Assembly (NCBI GenBank): GCA_900553525.1
Contig: USDZ01000023.1
Span: 1 to 15,911 of the forward strand
Direction of reading: 5' to 3'
Source of the DNA: an uncultured Oscillospiraceae bacterium
Lineage (GTDB): Bacteria; Bacillota; Clostridia; Oscillospirales; Acutalibacteraceae
Length of the DNA stretch: 15,911 nucleotides
The position numbers and the translations under genes are program-made. The notes under the pieces are model-generated. The model was given only the letters and a program-made list of their open reading frames with translations, searched no databases and was not told where the DNA came from. This document shows, one piece after another, positions 13,601 to 15,911 of this stretch. Numbering within the stretch: the first letter of the stretch is position 1; each line of letters starts with the position of its first letter.

Positions 13601-14296
13601 CAAAATGGTTAAATGCCGTGCATGCCGGAGAACGGTCTCTATGTGTCGAAGCACAATTTTTGCCCAAATTGTCTCGGAAAGAGGACTGTCCGTTTCATAT
13701 GCCCGTTCTTTTTCGCAGAGCCACCCTTCCGGATCGGGGTGAGATTGAATAAAATCGTATATTTTTTCAATATCTTCTGTTAAACGGCGGTCGCTTTTGC
13801 CGTTGCTCAACATATCGGCTAGCTCCAGAAAGCCGGGTTCCTCCTGCGCATAAGCTTCTTCGATGATTTCTCCTACAGCTTCTTCTCTCAAAAGATGGGT
13901 TTCCGCCTCTTCCGACACACGGAATTGAGGAGATATGCCAAGTATATGGAAATTTTCCCTAAGCAGATTGCTGCAAAAGCTGTCCACTGTACTGATCGCC
14001 GCATAAGGCAGAAGCGTTTGCTGATGCCGCAGACGCCGGTTTCCTGGATGTTCGGCAATCAAACGGCTGATTTCCGATGCGATGCGCTGTTTCATCTCAG
14101 CCGCCGCAGCTTTCGTAAAGGTAACAACCAGCAGCCGGTCTAGGCTTGTAGGATTTTCTTCACAGGTGATTTTATGAAGAATGCGCTGGACAAGCACGGC
14201 GGTTTTGCCGGATCCCGCTGCAGCCGATACCAGCAGAGGGCCGCCGGACGCCTCTATACATTGCCTTTGTTCGGTTGTCCACTGCCTTTCCGCCAT
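10691..14296 (-). CDS. addA: ATP-dependent helicase/nuclease subunit A (AddA)
   Basis: Helicase-nuclease subunit of AddAB, which resects double-strand breaks from DNA ends to a Chi site and prepares 3' tails for RecA; Gram-positive counterpart of RecBCD. The 1201-residue length is typical. UvrD-family motifs in order: Q10, Walker A AAAGSGKT (25-32), VVTFTKAAAAEM (57-68), Walker B VDEYQDTN (402-409), GDVKQSIYGFRQA (430-442), then SIHHSKGLEYPVVFLAGL and LYVAMTRAREKL. The C-terminal RecB-type nuclease has GIADCIF, VDYKT (D1136, K1138) and GQLHLY. The ATG at 14296 has GGAGG 8 nt upstream; an in-frame start 141 nt further out lies inside the NUDIX gene and is rejected. It is last in the addB-NUDIX-addA operon, 16 nt after the NUDIX stop. 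Confidence 0.97.
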   Translation of the reverse strand: MAERQWTTEQRQCIEASGGPLLVSAAAGSGKTAVLVQRILHKITCEENPTSLDRLLVVTFTKAAAAEMKQRIASEISRLIAEHPGNRRLRHQQTLLPYAAISTVDSFCSNLLRENFHILGISPQFRVSEEAETHLLREEAVGEIIEEAYAQEEPGFLELADMLSNGKSDRRLTEDIEKIYDFIQSHPDPEGWLCEKERAYETDSPLSETIWAKIVLRHIETVLRHARHLTILALQQTDGDAVLTDKYRPALEEDRQAIDDTLEQILSPNCVWDQIPYDLSRIALAPLKPVRTCTDDAAKERIKNLRSKVKKLVRPLPGLLGGNEAQCLEDLTALHRLVAALFALVRSFAARYEEKKKARKMLDFHDLEHGALRLLTIRGEDGALLLSPLAQELSGRFDEILVDEYQDTNAAQDALFYALSRKGSNLFLVGDVKQSIYGFRQAMPELFLRKRDTWPDFTGKDYPATITLGHNFRSRAEVTDSVNFLFRQLMSKESSDIAYGDREALVPSASYPVGMGYETELCLFDADTSDDPLDSRNAGEARWIAQRIGELVGNLSVTESGMTRPARYGDFCILLRSKKGHSDTYAAALTRAGIPVTAAGDRGLFATPEISLALSMLRVIDNPLLDIPLLAVLLSPIYGFTPDDLAAIRLLEPHHALFTALNRMAGRQGTEKDGDLPDRCRAFLCRMTLYRTLASTMPIDRLLTRLYEDTALPAVMRVRRGGEQKLANLRLLQEYARHFEENGFRGLAAFIRYLDRMEEQQLDLSPAVLSGHTDTVQILSIHHSKGLEYPVVFLAGLGNAFNSASTREDLLLHPMLGVGMTRRDPKTYNRFDTLPRQAASLSIRRSERAEELRILYVAMTRAREKLILTMSVKNPNSRLVALASGLNQAEVLPAYSVLDAGSLGDWVLSAALRHPSASILRQKAGSESLPILPCQTSWRIDCLPVPQSESEFRQTETPLDADPHLVAHIRERIAYRYPYTAMSSLPAKIAASDITNRVLKREAVANRRPAFLGKTGLTPAERGTALHMFMQYAQYDLAAADVEMEAQRLVSRGFLTGQQGESLDFAKLRRFFASPLYERIRRSPRCMRELAFTMERPAAYFFPDLAAPEDSRQDCITVQGIADCIFEEKGSLVIVDYKTDRIGDGEELVHRYAGQLHLYAEAFSLTLGLPISDCLLYSFHLGKTLSVGISKSCLQKKHLSS

Positions 14297-14312
14297 ATTT
14301 GCCGCCTCCCCG

Positions 14313-14774
14313 TCAATCCCATATAAAATCCCCAGCCAATCCCTCGTCGGTCCAGGTGCCGAGGACTTCCCGAAAATCATGGTCGCGATACATCCGCCAA
14401 AACACATCCATGTTGGGGGATAATGGAGCTTTTTCAAAAATGTCTGTATCCGTCCAGAATACGCGTCCTTCGTGTGTCCGCTCGAGCAATTTCCCGCTGA
14501 ACAAATGCGTCCGGTAAAGAAAAAGCAGCCATCTCGCCCCTGTTTCAGGATGAATCCAATTCACCAGTCCAACCGGCTGAGGATGGCTGACCAACAGCCC
14601 GGTTTCCTCCCGCACTTCCCGAATGACAGAGGCGGCCAGGCTTTCTTTCTCTCTCACCTTGCCGCCTGGCAGCGTGATGCCGGCGAACGGAGACGCGACC
14701 TTGTCCAATACCACTACCTGCCGGGTTTTGGGGTTCTCGATCAGACACATGTTATATAAACGTACGTCCGCCAT
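14313..14774 (-). CDS. NUDIX hydrolase (MutT-like)
   Basis: Hydrolyses a nucleoside diphosphate linked to another group; the substrate is not known from sequence. Of 153 residues, the Nudix box is complete from G38 to L60: G-x5-E44-x7-R52-E-V-R-E56-E57-T-G-L, with metal-binding glutamates. The N-terminus MADVRLYNMCLIEN and the preceding PFAGITLPGG suit MutT-like 8-oxo-dGTP pyrophosphatases, as do the aromatic ends. The ATG at 14774 has GGAGG 9 nt upstream; a longer frame to 14846 lies inside addB. It overlaps the 3' end of addB by 23 nt and ends 16 nt before addA, so the three are probably one transcript. Removing oxidised nucleotides beside a DNA-repair machine is plausible but inferred. Confidence 0.92.
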   Translation of the reverse strand: MADVRLYNMCLIENPKTRQVVVLDKVASPFAGITLPGGKVREKESLAASVIREVREETGLLVSHPQPVGLVNWIHPETGARWLLFLYRTHLFSGKLLERTHEGRVFWTDTDIFEKAPLSPNMDVFWRMYRDHDFREVLGTWTDEGLAGDFIWD

Positions 14775-15911
14775 CTGGTGTTTCCTCCGTTGTCGCGCTC
14801 TCTTTTTCCAATTCCTGTAGGATCTGTGCCGTGTCCCGTCTAGCAATCAAGCGGACGGGATCCTCCGGCTCGTGTCCGCAGACGGCTCGATAATCACAGT
14901 ACTCACAGCCGTCGACCGCGCCGCCAACCGGTAGGGCCGCCACATCGCCCCTGCGAAGCGTTTCGGCCATGGATGTAAGGAGCTTTTGAATTTTGATTTT
15001 CAGTAGGCCGAACTGACGAAGTGAAGCGATGCTCGATCCTTTTGCAGGACGTCCTGTTTTGGGATCCAGCCGGGCGGGAATGAACAGCCCGGCCGCATCG
15101 GTTTCCATGGCCTGGATAATTTCTGGATCATCGAGGATTAGGCCGTTCATCTTCATGGTCAAAAGCTGTTCCCGTTCGAGCGCCGAAGGGTCAGCGTCAC
15201 GAGACAAGCGGATCACAGGCAGCTTCGCCGGCAGATAAAGAACTCCCGCCGGTCGTATGACATGGCCGTATCGCCCTTCTCCGTTCTGCCAGATGGAAAG
15301 CAAATAAATGAGCATTTGAAGGTTGATGCCTTCGACTACTTCAGAGAGTCGGAATTCCCGCTGACCCGTCTTATAATCGACAACCCGTATGTAGTCAGCT
15401 TCTCCAGTGCGGTAGAGATCCACTCGATCCACTGTTCCCCGGATTTGTACCTGTGTGCCGTCTGCCAGAGTCAGGGTCAAGGGGGGAATTCCGTTGCCAT
15501 TTTCATCCGTATTCCCGATAGGAAGTTCGTAATCCACGGGAACAAACCGGCTTTGAGCCAGTTCACGTACCACTCTCCACATCAGATTGGCGCAGGTGCG
15601 GGTAAGTTGCTCGAGCAAATGATTCAGACGTTTTGTTTTATTTTCCCGTCCTCCCATATAGGTTTCGACGTATCCCTCGACAACCGCCGCCGTATCGGTT
15701 TCGATTCGATGTCGGATAACGGTCGAAACCCCTTCGTGTGTATAGAAGGGTAGAAGCTGCTCCATAACATAGTGCGCGAGTGTGCCGGCCTCGGCGGCGT
15801 TTAAATCTGCCGGCTGTCGTTTCTTGGCATGCAATCCGTACCGGCAGAAATAGGCATAGGGACAGCCATAGAACTTCTCCAGCCTGGTGGCGGAGAGGGT
15901 CATATCCCCGC
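14752..15911 (-). CDS. addB: ATP-dependent helicase/nuclease subunit B (AddB), C-terminal part
   Basis: Second nuclease subunit of AddAB; cleaves the 5' strand and, in B. subtilis, carries an iron-sulfur cluster that holds the nuclease domain together. About the last 385 residues are visible; the gene runs off the right edge, and an ATG at 15903 is internal, not the start. The first cluster cysteine lies in FYGCPYAYF. The other three form CEYCDYRAVC, spaced C-x2-C-x5-C exactly like the B. subtilis cluster. The RecB-type nuclease core is present: RGTVDRVDLY, VVDYKTGQ and the downstream INLQMLIY. A basic, acid-mixed tail follows. Overlaps the NUDIX gene by 23 nt. Confidence 0.96.
   Translation of the reverse strand, partial: GDMTLSATRLEKFYGCPYAYFCRYGLHAKKRQPADLNAAEAGTLAHYVMEQLLPFYTHEGVSTVIRHRIETDTAAVVEGYVETYMGGRENKTKRLNHLLEQLTRTCANLMWRVVRELAQSRFVPVDYELPIGNTDENGNGIPPLTLTLADGTQVQIRGTVDRVDLYRTGEADYIRVVDYKTGQREFRLSEVVEGINLQMLIYLLSIWQNGEGRYGHVIRPAGVLYLPAKLPVIRLSRDADPSALEREQLLTMKMNGLILDDPEIIQAMETDAAGLFIPARLDPKTGRPAKGSSIASLRQFGLLKIKIQKLLTSMAETLRRGDVAALPVGGAVDGCEYCDYRAVCGHEPEDPVRLIARRDTAQILQELEKESATTEETPDGGRTFI

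Noticed and set aside
14297..14437. Longer AddA start at 14437
   Set aside because: The extra 47 residues lie inside the NUDIX gene and are unlike AddA, and GGAGG sits right before ATG 14296.
1..15911. Search for CRISPR arrays, toxin-antitoxin pairs, defence or phage genes
   Set aside because: No regular repeats and no proteins of these kinds are seen. Apart from the IS110 scar the window is core genome.

Overview
The window looks like chromosomal DNA of an anaerobic, spore-forming member of the Clostridia (Bacillota). The Oscillospiraceae/Ruminococcaceae are a reasonable guess, but that is inference. The signs are a sporulation-linked cluster (site-2 protease, scpA, scpB, DUF2953, gerW, D-Ala-D-Ala carboxypeptidase), AddAB recombination enzymes, a meso-diaminopimelate dehydrogenase, strong AAGGAGG-type ribosome binding sites, sigma-A-like promoters and moderate GC content. 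Most of it is core genome. No phage, CRISPR array, toxin-antitoxin pair or defence island could be recognised.

Layout, left to right. (1) 1-2341, minus strand: a tight operon, read ppa -> pncA -> pncB. It encodes inorganic pyrophosphatase, nicotinamidase and nicotinate phosphoribosyltransferase (cut by the window edge). Together they salvage nicotinamide towards NAD and destroy the pyrophosphate released by the last step. (2) 2422-2841: rpmB (ribosomal protein L28, TTG start) with its own promoter and terminator on the minus strand, back to back with a strong plus-strand promoter. (3) 2889-7269, plus strand: the six-gene cluster for chromosome condensation, forespore/envelope functions and peptidoglycan trimming. 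Several of its genes overlap or are closely spaced. It ends at a strong, probably bidirectional, terminator near 7321-7371. (4) 7385-8453: the only scarred region. It holds an SseB-domain gene that has lost its N-terminus, abutted by the C-terminal remnant of an IS110-family transposase, followed by a series of minus-strand hairpins. (5) 8454-9658, minus strand: tRNA-Ser(UGA), ddh and tRNA-Ser(GCU) in one probable transcription unit. (6) 9695-10681, minus strand: an AraC-family regulator with its own promoter. (7) 10691-15911, minus strand: addB (cut by the window edge), a NUDIX hydrolase and addA in one compact operon.

Many start codons given here are internal to the longest open frame, because the ribosome binding site fixes them. 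Three are non-ATG: ppa (GTG), rpmB (TTG) and the carboxypeptidase gene (TTG). I found no convincing undescribed system. The points most worth a second look are the tRNA-ddh-tRNA sandwich, the hairpin over the carboxypeptidase ribosome binding site, the pairing of pyrophosphatase with NAD salvage, the NUDIX gene inside addBA, and the IS110 scar with its stacked hairpins.
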